Below are positions 62,585 through 64,000 of a stretch of DNA of 64,000 nt, one piece after another. Source of the stretch: Bradyrhizobium amphicarpaeae (GTDB lineage Bacteria > Pseudomonadota > Alphaproteobacteria > Rhizobiales > Xanthobacteraceae); NCBI RefSeq assembly GCF_002266435.3, contig NZ_CP029426.2, positions 3,130,001 through 3,194,000 on the forward strand, in the 5' to 3' direction. The notes below the pieces were generated by a model. The model was not told the DNA's origin. It ran no database searches and saw only the letters and a program-made list of their open reading frames with translations. A program made the translations under genes and the position numbers. Every line of letters starts with the position of its first letter. Position 1 is the first letter of the stretch.

Positions 62585-64000
62585 ATGTCCGACATCGCCA
62601 CCACCACAGCCGAATCGCCGGCCCGTTCGCCGCTTGCCGCCGAAGTGGCGCGGCGGCGCACCTTTGCGATCATCTCCCATCCCGACGCCGGCAAGACCAC
62701 GCTGACCGAAAAGCTGCTGCTGTTCGGCGGCGCCATCAATCTGGCCGGCCAGGTCAAGGCCAAGGGTGAGCGGCGCAACACGCGGTCGGACTGGATGAAG
62801 ATCGAGCGCGAGCGCGGCATCTCGGTCGTGACCTCGGTGATGACCTTCGAGTTCGAGGGCCTCGTCTTCAACCTGCTGGACACGCCGGGCCACGAGGACT
62901 TTTCGGAAGATACTTATCGCACGCTCACGGCAGTCGATTCCGCCGTGATGGTCATCGACGCCGCCAAGGGCATCGAGGCGCGCACACGCAAGCTGTTCGA
63001 GGTGTGCCGCCTGCGCGACATCCCGATCATCACCTTCATCAACAAGATGGACCGCGAGAGCCGCGACGTGTTCGAGCTGCTCGACGAGATCGAGAAGACG
63101 CTGGCGCTCGATACCACGCCGATGACATGGCCGGTCGGCCGTGGCCGCGACTTCCTCGGCACCTATGACGTCGTCAATGGCGGCGTGCGCCTGCTCGAAG
63201 GCGGCGGCGCCAAGACCGGCGCGGCCCAGCAGATCAAGATTGAGGAGCTGGCCAAGCTCAACGCCAATCTCGACGTCTCCGCCGTGAAGGAAGAGCTCGA
63301 ACTCGTCACGGAAGCCTCCAAGCCGTTCGAGCTCGATGCGTTCCGCGAGGGCCATCTGACGCCGGTCTATTTCGGCAGCGCGCTGCGCAATTTCGGCGTC
63401 GGCGACCTGCTGGAAGGCCTCGGCAAGTTCGCGCCGGAGCCGCGCGCGCAGGACAGCGACCAGCGCAGGGTCGAGGCCACCGATCCGCGCATGAGCGCCT
63501 TCGTTTTCAAGATCCAGGCCAACATGGATCCGAACCACCGCGACCGCATCGCGTTCGCGCGCCTGTGCTCCGGCAAGCTCAGCCGCGGCATGAAGGCCAA
63601 GCTGGTGCGCACCGGCAAGAGCATGCCGCTGTCGAGCCCGCAATTCTTCTTCGCGCAGGACCGTTCGGTCGCCGACGAAGCCTTCGCCGGCGACGTCGTC
63701 GGCATCCCCAATCACGGCACGTTGCGGATCGGGGATACGCTGACCGAGGGCGAGGATTTCAACTTCGTCGGCGTGCCGAGCTTTGCGCCGGAAATCGTCC
63801 GCCGCGTTCGCCTCACCGACGCGATGAAGGCCAAGAAGCTGAAGGAAGCGCTGCAGCAGATGTCGGAAGAGGGCGTGGTGCAGGTGTTTCGCCCGCGCGA
63901 CGGTGCGCCTGCGCTGGTCGGCGTGGTCGGTGCGCTGCAGCTCGACGTGCTGAAGGCGCGGCTGGAGGCGGAGTATTCTCTGCCGGTCGAGTTCGAGGTC
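62585..64000 (+). CDS. prfC: Peptide chain release factor 3, N-terminal part
   Basis: The frame is open from ATG 62585 to the right edge (472 codons). RF3 is a translational GTPase that recycles RF1/RF2. G1 is SHPDAGKTTLTEKLLLFGGAI, the switch region is ERERGISVVTSV, G3 is DTPGHEDFSEDTYRTL, G4 is NKMDRESRD. The following domain 2 (FVFKIQANMDPNHRDRIAFARLCSGK) and domain 3 (LQLDVLKARLEAEY) match RF3. The 3' end is outside the window. Confidence 0.96.
   Translation, partial: MSDIATTTAESPARSPLAAEVARRRTFAIISHPDAGKTTLTEKLLLFGGAINLAGQVKAKGERRNTRSDWMKIERERGISVVTSVMTFEFEGLVFNLLDTPGHEDFSEDTYRTLTAVDSAVMVIDAAKGIEARTRKLFEVCRLRDIPIITFINKMDRESRDVFELLDEIEKTLALDTTPMTWPVGRGRDFLGTYDVVNGGVRLLEGGGAKTGAAQQIKIEELAKLNANLDVSAVKEELELVTEASKPFELDAFREGHLTPVYFGSALRNFGVGDLLEGLGKFAPEPRAQDSDQRRVEATDPRMSAFVFKIQANMDPNHRDRIAFARLCSGKLSRGMKAKLVRTGKSMPLSSPQFFFAQDRSVADEAFAGDVVGIPNHGTLRIGDTLTEGEDFNFVGVPSFAPEIVRRVRLTDAMKAKKLKEALQQMSEEGVVQVFRPRDGAPALVGVVGALQLDVLKARLEAEYSLPVEFEV

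Noticed and set aside
1..64000. CRISPR arrays, tRNA or rRNA genes, transposase or integrase genes
   Set aside because: I looked for spaced direct repeats, tRNA-like cloverleaf 3' ends, and DDE or tyrosine-recombinase motifs in the translations and found none I could support.

Overview
The window looks like a chromosomal stretch of a GC-rich alphaproteobacterium, most likely Bradyrhizobium or a close relative. This rests on strong GC bias at third codon positions, the ABC-transporter, ECF, TetR and GST gene repertoire, and scattered REP-like palindromes around a GAGCGCAGCGA-type core. It is inference from family content, not a database match. Core genes sit at both ends: the 3' end of guaA (GMP synthase) on the left and the 5' part of prfC (release factor 3) on the right.

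The first 30 kb is accessory DNA placed directly after guaA. A compositionally distinct ATPase + HNH pair (495-3019, Septu-like phage defence) lies between the guaA 3' end and a decayed second copy of that end (about 3156-3246), as expected for an element integrated at guaA. A lone SUKH protein and a Phd/PIN toxin-antitoxin pair with its own palindromic operator follow. Next is a minus-strand operon (5205-12855) for uptake and hydrolysis of a sulfate ester: binding protein, two permeases, ATPase, GntR regulator, sulfatase and the formylglycine-generating enzyme that activates it.

The centrepiece is 13.5-29.8 kb. It holds a single-module reducing type I polyketide synthase (KS-AT-DH-ER-KR-ACP), four tightly packed condensation-type acyltransferase genes, and a convergent MacB/DevBCA-like exporter operon (fusion protein, ATPase, two FtsX permeases). 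The logic resembles mycobacterial Pks-PapA-exporter loci for methyl-branched acyl lipids, with an ABC exporter in the place of MmpL. I propose a surface or secreted acylated lipid. A UDP-glycosyltransferase scrap (30082-30192) lies beside it. The 25 kb holding the sulfatase and PKS blocks is bracketed by a truncated copy (4684-5062) and an intact copy (30337-31584) of one serine hydrolase gene.

From 31 to 55 kb the window is a mosaic of small regulatory and metabolic units: SRPBCC/ArsR, thioredoxin-like/permease, a peptide-deformylase-like protein that lacks two of three metal ligands, TetR/membrane protein with a shared operator, MFS, MarR-GNAT fusion, AhpD-like proteins, an SDR gene with a stop codon at its catalytic tyrosine, LysR, an acetolactate-synthase-like enzyme, an ECF sigma operon, GST, TSUP exporter, CsaA and others. 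From 55.6 kb come a complete branched-chain-amino-acid-type ABC transporter (livGFKHM order), the DUF47-PiT phosphate pair with a reversed Pho box, a Gdx guanidinium exporter preceded by a guanidine-II (mini-ykkC) riboswitch, and prfC. I saw no tRNA, rRNA, CRISPR array or transposase gene.
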